Positions 33,212 to 45,649 of a stretch of 64,000 nt of DNA are shown one piece after another; the first letter of the stretch is position 1; every line of letters begins with the position of its first letter. The position numbers and the translations under genes are program-made. The DNA comes from Myrmaecium sp. VS I D KN 1 (Eukaryota > Ascomycota > Dothideomycetes > Valsariales > Valsariaceae), in contig JADQAV010000002.1 in the NCBI GenBank assembly GCA_019775845.1, forward strand, positions 2,170,001 to 2,234,000, given 5' to 3'. The notes beneath the pieces were generated by a model. The model was not told the origin of the DNA, did not search any database, and saw nothing but the letters and a program-made list of their open reading frames with translations.

Positions 33212-34453
33212 ATGGCACAACCTGCGACCGATATCATCGACCTGACTGAGTCCGATCATGAAGCGAAGACTCATGCAGCCACCCAGCGTCCTCGCCCATC
33301 GGCCTTTATCCAGCATGGAACTCCCACCTCTTCGACGCGAGCCTCGTCGCACACGCCAGATCACTACCAACGAGCGGTGACGAAGTTCCTCAACGAGAAT
33401 CTCAGGGCGGTCAGCTATGCGAACCAGCTGCAGTTCAGGCGCAGTGTCTCGGCCTTGTGTCCCTCCGCTACGCTGCGGTCGACCGTGGCTGGGAGGGGAG
33501 TCAGTGTAACGGTCGGAGCGAACAAAGATTGGCGCAAATTGTATGATCTGTGCAAGAGGTTTGACTGGCAATTCCAACGCGAGCCGGAATATCAGATCCG
33601 TCTCAGCCGAATAAGACGACAAGTTCCCTCCTCTTCTGGCCTGCAGTCTCCGCGAGCAAGTCAACCCTTTTCCTCCTCGGTCGCGAATCGTCCTACAGAA
33701 CACGCAATGGAGGAGATGCGAGCGGAGATTGGAGCGCACATTGGGGTTCTGAACAGCTTGGATAGTGAAACGAGGCGGAGAGTGCACTTGATCATGGAAG
33801 GCGCAAGGGGAAAGACAAGGGCAGGAGGGTCATTCCTGGAGAAGGTGGACCCCCACGACATCCAGTATCTGTATAACCTCATCCAAGACCAAAGGACGCG
33901 ACAGTCCGGCAGTGCTCCTCGGGCCATTCCTCCACAGCCTATCCGAAGTCCAGCCAACGGACATCCACCTGAAATGCCTCCCCGCAACGGGCCTACCTCC
34001 GCACCCGCCCACCAGGCGCGACAGACTGACAACTTGCCTATCCCAGAGCAAGCCGAGCTACGACGCGCCATCTTCTCCGCCAGCGCGGAGCAGATGCAAG
34101 CCGCTCTCTTCGAACTCTGCGAGATCTCACCGGCCCTGTCCCGAGCCGTCATGCGGTGTCTCGCACCGCAGTCCCGCTTCGCCCAGTCCACCTTGTCCCA
34201 ACCAAGCCGGTCCTCCTCATCCAACGCGCCGGCGGTGGTGAAGTCCGAGCCCAGGCCCTCCGCCACGCCAGCGGCCAAGCAGTTCGTCAAACCGCCCAGC
34301 GTGGACGAAGAAGACTCGGAGGACGACTTGTACGGCGACGGCGACAGCAACCGCGCGCCTCCGCCTGCGACCCACGTTAAACCGGAGCCGTCGACGGGCA
34401 GCCCCTGGCGCGCTCCCGATTACACTCCCACCCCCGGGCCTTCTCACGCCTGA
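33212..34453 (+). CDS. Protein of unknown function with SUMO-interaction-like motif
   Basis: Single-exon frame. The start at 33212 gives 413 residues beginning MAQPATDIIDLTESDHEAK; an in-frame ATG at 33035 would add 59 unlikely residues. DIIDLTESD (residues 7-15) is a textbook SUMO-interacting motif, with a hydrophobic core and acidic flank. A central part (YQRAVTKFLNENLRAVSYAN onward, and MRAEIGAHIGVLNSLDSETR) looks folded and helical, but I do not recognise it. The last third is disordered with an acidic run (VDEEDSEDDLYGDGD) and two psi-K-x-E sites, VKSEP (Lys 344) and VKPEP (Lys 390). A nuclear SUMO-pathway role is inference from motifs only. Confidence 0.72.
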   Translation: MAQPATDIIDLTESDHEAKTHAATQRPRPSAFIQHGTPTSSTRASSHTPDHYQRAVTKFLNENLRAVSYANQLQFRRSVSALCPSATLRSTVAGRGVSVTVGANKDWRKLYDLCKRFDWQFQREPEYQIRLSRIRRQVPSSSGLQSPRASQPFSSSVANRPTEHAMEEMRAEIGAHIGVLNSLDSETRRRVHLIMEGARGKTRAGGSFLEKVDPHDIQYLYNLIQDQRTRQSGSAPRAIPPQPIRSPANGHPPEMPPRNGPTSAPAHQARQTDNLPIPEQAELRRAIFSASAEQMQAALFELCEISPALSRAVMRCLAPQSRFAQSTLSQPSRSSSSNAPAVVKSEPRPSATPAAKQFVKPPSVDEEDSEDDLYGDGDSNRAPPPATHVKPEPSTGSPWRAPDYTPTPGPSHA

Positions 34454-35660
34454 CAGTAGTCGTCCGCCGTCTCCAGGCCAGCTTCCGCCTCCAAGCGGAA
34501 GTCCGACCCCTTCTGAGTGCAGCAACCGTTGCGTGCGGCTCCACCCGCACCACGGAAAAGACCGCGCCTATCACGATGATGAGTTGTGTGTCGAGGAACA
34601 GCGACTCCAAGGAACCCATTGCATTATTGTCTTTGTTCTCATCTTCTCCTCCCTTCCTCCCTGACTGAGAGGCTAATCCGCGATGGACGAAATCGCAGGA
34701 AATATCGCTGGTGGTGCTGAACATACATGAGTTACCAGGACAACCACACCGTTCCCTTTGCAGGGCGGGGGAAAGGGGGGATAGGGCTGCGTAACCGACT
34801 TCGACATCCAAGGCTTCCCTGTGCTGGGTATGCTGTTCGCGCGTCCTCCAGCCATACCTCCCGGGGTTTCCGTTACGTCAAATGGAAGGCCAGGCGATGA
34901 TGGTATGCAGTTTCCTTTTCTCATTTCGGTATCTTCACCTAAAATCGAGACAGACGGACGTCTCTTTTCTCTCATTATTTTCGGGAAGCTGGCTGGGTCA
35001 GTCGAGCTTTGATTTGGACTGACGGCAAGCTGAGGGAAAGCCCTCGCCATGATATCAGAGCATAGTTACCTTTTGGAATAGAGTATGGATAGTTTGGGCT
35101 TGAACTCAAGTTGGAACGTTTCAGGAGGACGAACGTTTCTGAAGGACGAAACTCCCTGATATCACATCTAGACGCACCATGTATCTCGAAAAACGAAAGC
35201 AGTTGAACAATGAGATTATTTTTTCATTAGAGAGGAGAATCAGGCATTACATGTCGTGATTTTTTTCAACATGAAGCGTATAAAAGTACAATTGCGAGCG
35301 GAAGACACAACCTGCAGGAGAGGCGAAAAACCCAAACGTCCCCTCCCACTTGTTCATACCGCGCTTTCGTGATATAAGTTCCCCCAATGGATTCCCAGAT
35401 ATGACTCCATCTCCCCCTTTGTGAGAACATCACCCCATGAAAGACATGGCCAGAAGACAAAGGAAAAAAAGATAAGGGGGTAGTTGAGTAAACCAGGTAT
35501 GTCGGAGATTCAGAATACAGAGGTTGCTGGAGAAAAGGTGAGGTAGTAAGACATGGTCGAAGAACGCGCTTCTAAATCGAAGACCCAACCCAATGCAAGA
35601 TAACATCGCTTTTAGACCGGAGAAGAATGGCAAGAAAATCACGCTAAGTCAGCGATTGAT
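34454..35660. other. Convergent intergenic stretch, no gene seen
   Basis: 1.2 kb between the 3' ends of the SIM protein and mitochondrial Hsp70 genes. Likely 3' untranslated regions on both sides. No repeat or credible frame. Confidence 0.4.
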
Positions 35661-36856
35661 TTACTGCTTGTTCTCGCCAGAGCCCTCGTTGGGAGGCTGC
35701 TGCTCGGTGCTCTCAGCGCGGGCCTTGTGCATCTGATCAAACAGAGACAAGCTAGCAGACTGGAGCTCGTCGGTCCTCTCCTTGAGCTCGGCGGCGGTGG
35801 CGGTACCCTCACCGGACTGGTTCTTGGCAACGAACTCACGTAGGTCGGCGATCTTGGTCTTGATCTTCTCAGCATCCTCCTTGGGAAGCCTGTCCTCGAA
35901 CTCCTTGAGAGCCTTCTCAGTGTCGTTCAGCACGCTGTCGGCACGGTTGGCAGCCTCAATGGCAGCCTTGCGCTCCTTGTCAGTCTCGGCGTAACGCTCA
36001 GCATCATTGACCATGTTCTGAATCTCGTCATCAGAAAGTCCAGAGCCGGAAGCAATGGTGATGGACTGGTCCTTGCCAGTGGACTTGTCCTTGGCGTGGA
36101 CGTGGACAATAGAGTCGGCGTCGATGTCGAATGTGACCTCGATCTGGGGAACACCACGGTGGGCAGGAGGAATGCCAACAAGCTGGAAGTTACCCAAAAG
36201 CTTGTTGTCACGGACGAGCTCACGCTCACCCTGGTAGACCTTAATCTCAACAGCGCTCTGGAAATCAGCGGCAGTGGAGAAGACCTGGGACTTCTTGGTA
36301 GGGATGGTGGTGTTACGGTTGATCAGACGAGTGAAAACACCACCAAGGGTCTCGATACCGAGCGAAAGAGGGGTGACATCGAGAAGAAGGACGTCGGTAA
36401 CCTCACCGGAAAGCACAGCACCCTGGATAGCAGCACCGATGGCAACAGCCTCGTCAGGGTTAACAGACTTAGCGGGGTCGCGACCGAAAATGCTCTTCAC
36501 GGATTCGGTAACCTTGGGCATACGGGTCATACCACCGACAAGGATGACGTCCTGGATATCCTTAGCCTGGAGGTTGGCGTCCTTGAGAGCCTTGCGAACA
36601 GGCTCGACAGTGCGGCTGATGAGAGGGTCAACAAGGCCCTCAAGTTGAGCGCGGGTAAGCTTGGAGTTGATGTGCTTGGGACCGGAGGCATCGGCAGTGA
36701 TGAAGGGGAGGTTGATCTCAGTAGAGAGGGAGGAAGAAAGCTCGATCTTGGCCTTCTCGGCAGCCTCGCGGATACGCTGGATGGCCATACGGTCGCCGGA
36801 GAGATCGATGCCCTGCTCCTTCTTGAATTGCTGAACAAGGTGACGGACCAGGGTGA

Positions 36857-36890
<34 letters not shown>

Positions 36891-37758
36891 GTTAGTGGAC
36901 TTGACCTCGAACACACCGCTCTGGATCTCCAAGATGGAGATATCGAAGGTACCACCACCAAGATCGTAGACGGCGATAACACGGTCGTTCTCCTTCTCAA
37001 GACCATAGGCAAGAGCGGCAGCGGTGGGCTCGTTAACGACACGGAGGACGTTAAGACCGGAGATCTGACCAGCATCCTTGGTAGCCTGACGCTGGGAGTC
37101 GTTGAAGTAGGCAGGAACGGTCACGACGGCGTTCTTGACCGGCTTACCGAGGTAAGCCTCAGCAGTCTCCTTCATCTTTCCGAGGATGAAACCACCGATC
37201 TGAGAGGGAGAGTACTTCTGACCCTGAGCCTCCACCCAGGCATCGCCGTTGGTGTGTTGGACGATCTTGTAGGGGACTTCCTTGATGTCACGCTGCACCT
37301 CGGGGTCGGTGAACTTGCGACCGATGAGACGCTTGGTGGCGAACAGAGTGTTCTCCGGGTTGACGACGGCTTGACGCTTGGCGGCAACACCGACCAAACG
37401 CTCACCCTCCTTGGTGAAGCCGACGACGGAGGGGGTCGTCCGGGTACCCTCGGCGTTCTCGATGATACGGGGCTGCTTGCCTTCCATCACGGCGACGGCA
37501 GAGTTGGTGGTACCCAAGTCGATACCGATGACTTGGCCCTTGACCTTCTCCTCGGCGGCATCGGCGTACGACCTCACGAACGACGAGCCAAGCGGGGATC
37601 TGAAGGTAGGGGTGCGGCGAGCGGCAGAAGCTGCGCGCGGCAGGAACTGTGATGGAAAGTCAGATGAAACTGTCCGTTGCTGCAACTGGGACGAGCTTCG
37701 GAGCTCCGACGAGAGGCGACGTTCAACTTACGCTTCTGGACAGCCTGGAGGACAGCAT
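35661..37758 (-). CDS. SSC1: Mitochondrial Hsp70 chaperone (Ssc1-type)
   Basis: Two exons, 37732-37758 (27 nt) and 35661-37646, with an 85-nt phase-0 intron, giving 670 residues. The leader [20 protein letters not shown] is a classic mitochondrial presequence, and the intron interrupts it after nine codons. Hsp70 marks follow: [86 protein letters not shown] and the linker [18 protein letters not shown]. The Cys-free DnaK-like ATPase identifies the matrix form rather than a cytosolic one. It powers protein import and folding in the matrix. The unspliced frame would begin [10 protein letters not shown], lacking a presequence start, so the spliced form is preferred. It is divergent from the CRT10-like gene. 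Confidence 0.97.
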
Positions 37759-38677
37759 TATGTGCAAATGTGGGTGGGGTATCTTGTCGCGAGGGGAGGA
37801 GGAAGAGACGGCGGAACGAGGAAAAGGAAAAGGTTGGGGGAGGGTGATGGGAGGGTGATGGAGGAAGAATTGATGTGAATGGGGAAGAGAAGAAAAGCGA
37901 CGGGTTGGCTGCAGATTTATGACGAGCAAGGGCAAGGGAAAATTTCGAGGCGATTCTACAACGGGAGACGCCAGCGAAAAGCCGAGGCCACCCCGAGCTG
38001 CCCGCCCCCGGATCCGCGAGGCCAATCAGCCTTTGGAGTCAGAGATCACCGCCTTCGACGCCGCCCAACGATGTCCCGTTCGGCGGCCGCGTCCGATCGT
38101 CCCGGGCGGCGGTTGAGGTCCTGGCACGGGTTTGGTGCGTCCATCCACGATAAATATTTATGATCGAAGTCAGTCCTCTCCACATCCTGCAAGTGTTTCG
38201 GACAAGATACGTTCTTCCTGCTGGATGCGCAACCGCAAGCAGACAGATGGCAGCTGCTCGACCGCATTCTCGACTCTGCACTGACGTTGCTCCCTGTCCT
38301 CCGGCGGCAGAGGCTAGCAGTGACATCGGTGATGGACGATGGTCGGCGCTGCGCATCACATAAGACGGGAGAGAGCCATCTCCTTCCATCGCCACAAGTC
38401 CACCAACCTACCCCCTACACACACTGCATCGCGACCATTGCAACCTCCTCCACGTAACTGTATCTCATTCTCATTCTTCGACTGTCCAACCTGCTCCACC
38501 GCCTCGTCTTCCTGAACAACCTTTCCATCTGACCGGCCGTGGCCACAAGCGTCCTTTCTGCTTGATCCGTGACGTATCGCTCGCGTCTGTCGACAAACGC
38601 TGCCCTCCTCCGTCCGATCTCCGCACTCTTGGTTATGAGCCGCGTATAATGGTGTACTCTTGATCTGCTTTGCAAAC
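37759..38677. promoter_or_regulatory. Divergent promoter region, SSC1 / CRT10-like
   Basis: 919 bp between two starts. I looked for heat-shock elements upstream of SSC1 and found only scattered GAA/TTC pentamers, no clean triple. No gene recognised. Confidence 0.4.
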
Positions 38678-40839
38678 ATGGCTGTCGACGATTATATGTA
38701 TGTCATCGGTGGTTTTGAACGTGCCCAGGGTGCCTACTGACTCCTGGCTTGCCTGTAGGTACAGAGATACAGACTCGCTCATTCTCCCGTCCAAATCGTT
38801 CTACCCGGTCAAAATACCAGTCGCGTAAGCCGTTTCCGATCAACCTGCACCCTTCGATTCATCCGCTCATATAGTCCGACCGAAGTCATTACCAACTACG
38901 ACATTACCTGAGCTCGCCGGAGCAGGACATCCTATATTACGCGAGCAGGAGGGACGTATTCAGCCTGAATACTGCGACCAAGAAGCAATTTCACATCGCT
39001 TCGCTGCCATTCGAAGCGCGATGTACGGCGTCAGGATATGGGTGGATATGCGTAGGGGGTGAATCGAATGGTCATTTCGCATACATCAAAGTGCATGATT
39101 CTGGTACGGAGGTGGATTCGTCTCTACCACTAAGCTTGAGTGGGCAACATCCAGGGCCGTCTCTGGCCGCTCTCACCCCCCGTGTGAAGCTAGACAAAAT
39201 CGGTTCGGAGATAGTGAACTCCATCTCGATCCACAAACTGGAGACGGAGCCCGGCAGCGACAAAGAGGATGTGGTCGCCGTCCTGACCAACAACGACAGG
39301 ACGGTTCGGATATTCTCCTTAACCCAAAGCTTAGAACTGGGACTTCTGGACTTCCCCTTTCCAATGAACCATGCGACTCTGTCCCCTAACGGACAGCTGC
39401 TAGTTGCTGTTGGCGATCTGGCACAGGTGTACTTTTTCGAGCGCATGGATCGGCATCGATCGTCAAGCACCGGCAAAGTCCTGGATGTCTTCTCCGCACA
39501 TTCGGACTGGTCTCACTTCGCTTCCGGATCACTGCATGTTCCTACCGGGTCTTCCACGACTGGGTACTTCACTACAGCCTGGGCGTCCTCGGGCGGACTG
39601 TGTGCAGTAGGATCAGAGTGCGGATTCATCACTGTGTACGATACTCAGGTGCTGAGAGCAACCCATTCGGTTGAGGAAGCTGTTGTCCAGATCATACAGT
39701 CATCGAGGCCGGACAGTCAAACCGGACCTGGCGCGGTTCGGACCATGTGTTTCGCTCCTCAGCCATGGGATCTACTGATCTGGAGTGAAGACCAAGGCCG
39801 AGTATGCGTATCTGATCTCCGATCTGGCTTACTGACGAGGCAGATCTTGACTCTGGACCCCGAAGAGGAGAACCTCGATACGGTCGATATTATCGAGGAT
39901 GATGATGCGGCTTTGAGCAGCGCAGCACGGGAATTGGTGCAAGAGGCAGAGTTCATTCGCGGCTACCGGCGTTCATTTGGTACTGAGGGTGAGCGATCCG
40001 CTGCCGTGAACTTCACAACCGATTACCTGGAAGCCGCCATGGAGAGGCGTCGGGCACACCGTACGCTTGGGATCGTCGACTCGGATGATGATCCGAACGG
40101 ATTGCTGGCGCACGGGTTGACGGCGCACGAAAGACATATTTTGGCGACTCTGAGAACCACCAGGCAGCGGGATGATGCTCGAGAACGGAATAGCATCGTC
40201 CCTCGTAGTATTAATTACGCTCCGCCTCACCCCGAGGGTCGTAGGGCGGCGACAAACGCTTCAGACTTCCCTGCCTTGCAAGGCAGTGAACGGAGAGAAA
40301 ACCTGATTCCGTCTATGAGCTCTCTACGGGATTTCCTCCGCGAAAGACACGCTCTCGATTCCGAAAGGCGGTCTTATGAACCACGCCGGCAGGCTTCCGT
40401 TGTTCTATCCAATACCGAAAGCTCTGAGAACAGCAATTCCAATACTGGTGCCGGGCGCGCCTCGAGAAACGATTCCCAACCCGGTACTGACCCGTGGCGG
40501 ACGATTGAGGCTGCGATGGCTGCTCTTCCAGGCGGCACGCCCCTCGAATCCCTCTTCGGACGCCCGGATGCGACCAGCGAACTGCGTCGTCTTAGGCAGC
40601 TATCGCGAGCCAGAGAACGGATTCGGGCACGTGAAGCGGATTTAGGCGGTTACGAATTTGGCCTTTTCAGGAGAGGGCAGCTGCGGCCCAATTGGAGTCC
40701 TGAGCACGGGGTGCGTACTGCAGGCCTCGCTATGAGCCAGGATGGCAGGAAACTTTTCGCTGGCACCGAGGAAGGCATCTTTGAGTTCTCCATCAACGTG
40801 AGAGAAAGAAAGTTCTTCCCAGCCGTGACGCCGCGCTAA
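38678..40839 (+). CDS. CRT10-like WD-repeat protein
   Basis: Three exons: 38678-38697 (20 nt), 38759-38824 (66 nt) and 38886-40839. Both introns are 61 nt, giving 679 residues starting MAVDDYMYRDTDSLILPSKS. The second acceptor is fixed by the frame, which restores KIPVAHYQLRHYLSSPEQDI. WD-like strands follow: ILYYASRRDVFSLN, VAVLTNNDRTVRIFSLTQSL, MNHATLSPNGQLLVAVGDLA, YFTTAWASSGGLCAVGSECG and RTMCFAPQPWDLLIWSEDQG. Another closes the protein at RTAGLAMSQDGRKLFAGTEE. A long charged, Arg/Ser-rich insertion occupies about 300-590. The 'FSL...MNHATLSPDGQLLVAVGD' block recalls the CRT10 family, which in yeast affects ribonucleotide reductase expression. That assignment is from memory of the family. 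Confidence 0.78.
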
Positions 40840-41508
40840 ATGGTTCGCATTTACTGTTCTTATTTTCTGCACAGCGTAAACACCGTGCAAACACCGTACT
40901 TATAATTGCGCAGTCACTGGGACTTCGCTGATCATTCAGGCAAACTTTTGAAGCATTTTCATGGGAGGCGCAAGGCTGGGACGGTCATTCACCACATGTA
41001 TCCTAGGTTCAATCGCTTGTTCTTGGTTATGTATGTAGGACGTTGAGGGTAGCACATGTAGGCGCGTAAATCTATGTGTGTGTGAGTGTGTATGTACCAA
41101 TCTCCATTGCTTTGATGCTGAGAAATATGCCCCGTTCGATTCGCGTGAACGTGCGTCGCAGCGGCGAGAGAGGGTCCATCCGCGCGACCGCCGATGTCCT
41201 TCCGTGCCACCTCCGATGTCGTCGATGGCGCAATCGAGTGCTGACTCCGACCTTGGGAGTCTGCCCGGAACCCCACGATTTCCCAGCCGACGGCTTCGGC
41301 AATTGTACCTGCGTCTAGTAACCTCCACTTCTGTTTCTGATTCTCCTCCTACTTCACTCGCATTTCGCAATTTTTGTTCATTCGAGATACCCCGGAACGC
41401 CATCGCTGCATTGCCCTTCCGCTCCATATTAGCACCGCCCTTTGCCTACCCCGCAACGACGCCATTTCACGCACCTTGAAGACGCAATCCCTCTGATCAC
41501 GAACCGAC
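40840..41508. promoter_or_regulatory. Intergenic and promoter region of cystathionine beta-lyase
   Basis: 669 bp with no gene. It includes GTGTGTGTGAGTGTGT at about 41074-41090 and a TGACTC element, listed separately. Confidence 0.4.
41242..41247 (+). promoter_or_regulatory. Possible Gcn4/CPC1-type element TGACTC
   Basis: A core TGACTC lies 262 bp upstream of the cystathionine beta-lyase ATG. Amino-acid biosynthesis genes in fungi are often under general amino-acid control through such sites. A six-base match alone is weak. Confidence 0.25.
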
Positions 41509-43067
41509 ATGTCTTCTGGTTCCGGCGCTCCTGAAGGGTCCAAGGGCCCCATCAGTGCCTTGGGGAAGGCCTTCAGCAAGGTCGATCTCGATGGCCATGA
41601 CTTGCCTCCGTCTCCTGCGCCGTCGAGCCCGAGGAACGGGAGGAAATATGCCCTCGCCACCGAGCTGGTCTACACTGACAGCAATGATCAATACAACGCG
41701 AGCAGCGTGCCTATCTACCAGGTATGAACATGAATTTCTCCATTGCGCATCGAGTTCTCCAAGTTTCTCTACTCCGTTCAATTCCACGATATCGCGAATC
41801 AGTATGAACAGCTGGGTTAATGAGGAAACAGTCTGCGACCTTCAAGCAAACATCTGGCGGAGGTGGCGGCGAATATGACTACACACGCTCCGGAAACCCG
41901 ACACGAACACACCTTGAGCGCCACCTGGCTAAGATCATGAACGCACAACGAGCGCTGGTCGTCTCGTCTGGTATGGGTGCTTTGGACGTGATCACTCGTC
42001 TCCTTCGGCCAGGAGACGAAGTAGTTACCGGCGATGACCTTTACGGCGGAACCAACCGTCTTCTCAAGTACCTCGCGACCAACGGCGACATCACGGTGCA
42101 CCACGTTGACACTACGAAGCCTGAAGCTGTGAAGAATGTTCTGAACAATAAGACTGCCATGGTCTTGCTGGAAACACCCACAAACCCCTTGATCAAGATT
42201 GTGGACATCCCGACTATTGCGCGGTACTCCCATGAAGCGAACCCCAGCGCCATCGTCGCTGTCGATAACACTATGCTCTCTCCTCTACTCCAGAATCCTC
42301 TGGACCTGGGCGCCGACATCGTGTACGAGTCTGGCACCAAGTATCTGTCCGGTCATCACGATCTTATGGCCGGTGTGATCGCCATCAACAACACCGCCCT
42401 TGGCGATAAGCTTTACTTCACAATCAACGCCTCTGGGTGTGGTCTTTCTCCCTTTGACTCTTGGTTGCTGATGCGCGGTGTCAAGACCCTGGCTGTGCGT
42501 ATGGATAAGCAACAGTCTAACGCCCAGCGCATCGCCGAATTCCTGGAAGAGCACGGCTTCAAGGTCCGCTACCCCGGTCTCCGCTCTCACCCTCAATACG
42601 ACCTTCACTGGAGCATGGCCCGCGGAGCAGGTGCCGTCCTTTCTTTTGAGACCGGCGATGTCAAGGTGTCCGAACGCATTGTCGAGTCCGCCAGGCTCTG
42701 GGCCATCAGCGTGTCCTTCGGCTGTGTCAACTCCCTCATCTCCTTGCCTTGCCGCATGTCGCATGCCTCTATCGACGCCAAGACCCGGGCGGAAAGGAAC
42801 ATGCCCGAAGACATCATCCGATTGTGCGTCGGAATCGAGGATGCCGAAGATCTGATTGATGACCTTCGACGAGCAGTGAGTACACCCCTGTTATCCGTGA
42901 TCCTTTCCGAAGCATTCCCTAACCATGACTCAAACCAGCTCGTCCAAGCCGGCGCCGTCACAGTGGGCTTGGATGGATTCCAAGCCGCCAACGCCGGTCC
43001 AGGTCACACGGTCGGCAGCAACAGCAACAGTACCCCCTCCGAGTCCGCCACACCAGCTTCGGAGTGA
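41509..43067 (+). CDS. Cystathionine beta-lyase
   Basis: Three exons: 41509-41721, 41832-42875 and 42939-43067. Introns are 110 and 63 nt, all junctions phase 0, giving 461 residues. The 63-nt intron has no stop in frame but has clean signals (GTGAGT, CTAACCATGACTC, ACCAG). PLP-enzyme blocks of the Cys/Met metabolism family are present: SATFKQTSGGGGGEYDYTRS, LVVSSGMGALDVITRLLRPG, ETPTNPLIKIVDIP, VDNTMLSPLLQNPLDLGADI, YESGTKYLSGHHDLMAG (Schiff-base Lys in GTKYLSGH) and LRSHPQYDLHWSMARGAGAV. CBL-type proteins split cystathionine to homocysteine in methionine synthesis. Gamma-lyase or gamma-synthase are less likely given YESGTKYLSGHHDLMAG. The N-terminal 30 residues and C-terminal 30 are disordered. 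Confidence 0.93.
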
Positions 43068-43958
43068 TTCTTTCTCTTTTGGATATCTTTTCTCGGGGTC
43101 ATCATTGTCCATCGCATGAGGCAGCGGTTGTAGTCCAAACCGCGAAGCAATTTTTTCTTTTCTGGGGAAGCGGTTCATTGGGGCGTTAAGCGGGTTCTTC
43201 ATATCTCTTTATCGTTTTGTTTTTCAAAATCTAGCAAAGGCAGGTGCTGAAAGCTACGCTACATATGTCTTTTCCATCTGAACAGATATTATAAGAGAAA
43301 GGCGGGTTTATCATTCCTTGGGTGAAAGCAGGCAAGGGTTCAGAAAAGCTGGGGGTTTCGCCAGGAAGCCGTGTTCCATCTTTGTATAGAGATGTATATA
43401 TTGCTCTCATCAACGCGGATAAAGGTATATATATCTATCCGAAATATGTTGGTAGGGGCTGGTGGTCTTTTGGTCGTTTCTCTCCTATTGGCCATGCCAT
43501 CGGAAAGGCGTGCTCATGTCGACTGTCTCAGCAGGGAAAATCAGAATCAAAGGAACCGCTCGATTGACATCGATAACCACACGTGAAGGCGAAAAAGAAA
43601 AGAAAATATAAAATCTTTTTGAATTGGGCGCCCATTTCCGTTTAGGATGACAGACCAAAAAGCAAGATACGAAAAGAAAAAACAAAAGAAACGATCGAAA
43701 ATTAGCAAAACATCGTTACCGGTGATGGCGGTTCTTGTTGTTGTACTCCCAGCTTCCCCATGCCCTTCCTTCCACCATATAACTCCTACAACACCCTCCG
43801 CCTCCACCGCAATCATCAACGAAACCGCCACCAGCGCACAGCCGCTCTGATCGGCCCACTCGATCTAGAAATCGTTTCTGTTCAGATACTATCACCACCG
43901 CCATCTTTCTCTCCTACAACCCTATCCCAGAAATCTCCCACTACGGAGGGCAAAACGC
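43068..43958. other. Convergent intergenic stretch
   Basis: Between the 3' ends of cystathionine beta-lyase and GLO3. AT-rich runs around 43200-43440 and 43590-43700 fit 3' untranslated sequence. No gene recognised. Confidence 0.4.
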
Positions 43959-45649
43959 CTACGAGTTCAGGTAGTTCCGGATGGCGCCCTGCAGCCTCGT
44001 GGCGCCCTCGCCAAGTAGGGCGGTCAGGTTGTCCAGGTCGTCGCCGGCGGTGACGCCGAACTTGCGGACGAAGTCCTTGGCCGCCGTCTCTAGGTCGCCG
44101 TAGTCGTCCGCCGGCGCGTCCTCCTCGGGCCGGCCGAAGTAGGCGTTGGAGGAGATGGCGGTGGCGCCCTCGAACCCTTGAAGCCGGTTCTTGGCCTCCG
44201 CCTGCGCGGACGGGTCGAACGCGTTCCGGCCGAAGAACTCGTCGGAGGAGATGCCCTTCTGCGTGCCGAACTTCTTGCGCGCGTATTGCTCTGAATCGTC
44301 TGATGGTGTTTTAAGGTCAGTTATCCGCAGTCGTACATGAACCGGCGACTATAGTGATGGGACTTACCATCAGCAGCAGCAGCACGGCTGGTAGAACCAA
44401 ATCCGCCCATCTTCTTTGGCGCAGCTGCGGGCTTGGAACCACCGACTTGGCCGAAACCGAGACGGCCGATGCCCATACCCAACCTTTCAACTTCACTGCT
44501 GTTCCTCTCGGCGCCCCTGGTGGCACCGAAGCTGTTGCGTGGAGGGCTGACAGGGGTTGGGCTGACGATGCTGGCGCTTTCCGTGGCCTTGGCCTTGCCA
44601 GCAGCCTCTTCCTCCACCTTCTCAGCTTCCGGGTCATACCCTAGCTTCGCTATCCGCTCAGCTTCCTCCTTGGCTTTCTTCTCAGCCTCTTCAAAGTCCA
44701 ATGTATCTGCGGTAACCTTCTTCGCACCAAGCTTGGTCTTCTTCGCGCCAAGGATGTTCGCCTTCCGAGGAGCAGCGCCGCCGGCGGTCTTACGAACAGC
44801 GGGTGTAACCTTGGCCGCTGTGGCTGCGGGAGCGCCTTCGGATGCAGCCAGAGGGGATTTTGGTCGTGCGGTACCGTTTCCGTTCGCAGGGGCATTGAGG
44901 AACGGGGATGCGGTACGGTTACCGGCGGGAGTACCAGTTCTTGAAGGAGGGTTGCTGGGGCGCTTGATGGTGGGCTTGTCCCAAGAAGAGAAGAAATCGT
45001 CATCGTCGTTTGCAGGAGTGTTGGCACCGGACCCAGATTGCGATTCGGGATCTGGAATATCTGTGATAACGCACTCGTCGGGGAACCTTTCCATGTTATC
45101 AGCCAATCCAGCCTTGCGTTACAAGCGGTAAACATACTGCTTCTGATCCAGGGCAACTCTGCGTGCCAACTCCTCCTTGTACTTCACTGCACAGTTGGAT
45201 GTGTACTTGGCCTTCGGGTCCTTGCTAGCCAGCGCCGCCGAACCACCGTGTGTCTGGAAATACTTCGTGGCGGACTCATTTCCTCCGACTTTCATTATTC
45301 GCAATTGATCCCATTGCCAAACTGCTCGAGTTGATTAGCGCGGTGTTCTTTCCAGCGATGACCGGGAGTCCGTACTGTCAAGGTTGGTGGAGCGCACAAA
45401 GGAGATGTGCACTCCCATATTACGATGGTTGGCAGAGCAGTCGAGGCATAGGTAAATGCCGAATGGTACCGATGACCATGTTGGGTTCTTCGCACCGCAG
45501 TCAAAACATATCTGGGGCCACATGTCAGTCTGGGGGGGCCATGGCGGGGAGGGATGATGCCCAAGAGGCGGCGAACACACCTTGTTCGCCGGCTTGGTCT
45601 TGAGCTTCTCGAATATCTTCTGGGACTGTGTCTTGGTTGCGAGAGCCAT
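43959..45649 (-). CDS. GLO3: ArfGAP GLO3 (ArfGAP2/3 type)
   Basis: Five exons: 45581-45649, 45376-45511, 45138-45321, 44368-45086 and 43959-44299. Introns are 69, 54, 51 and 68 nt, giving 482 residues. The ArfGAP zinc finger is clear: [20 protein letters not shown], then [20 protein letters not shown] with the arginine finger region, and [21 protein letters not shown] disordered middle contains a Lys/Ala-rich stretch and a coiled [20 protein letters not shown]. The C-terminal GLO3 motif appears as [10 protein letters not shown], then [18 protein letters not shown], and an amphipathic end ([19 protein letters not shown]). GLO3 stimulates Arf1 GTP hydrolysis on COPI vesicles in Golgi-to-ER traffic. 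Phases at all junctions are consistent. Confidence 0.95.

Noticed and set aside
36096-37652. Plus-strand frame of 518 codons opposite mitochondrial Hsp70.
   Set aside because: A known artefact of Hsp70 genes, whose antisense strand is often open; composition follows the Hsp70 codons.
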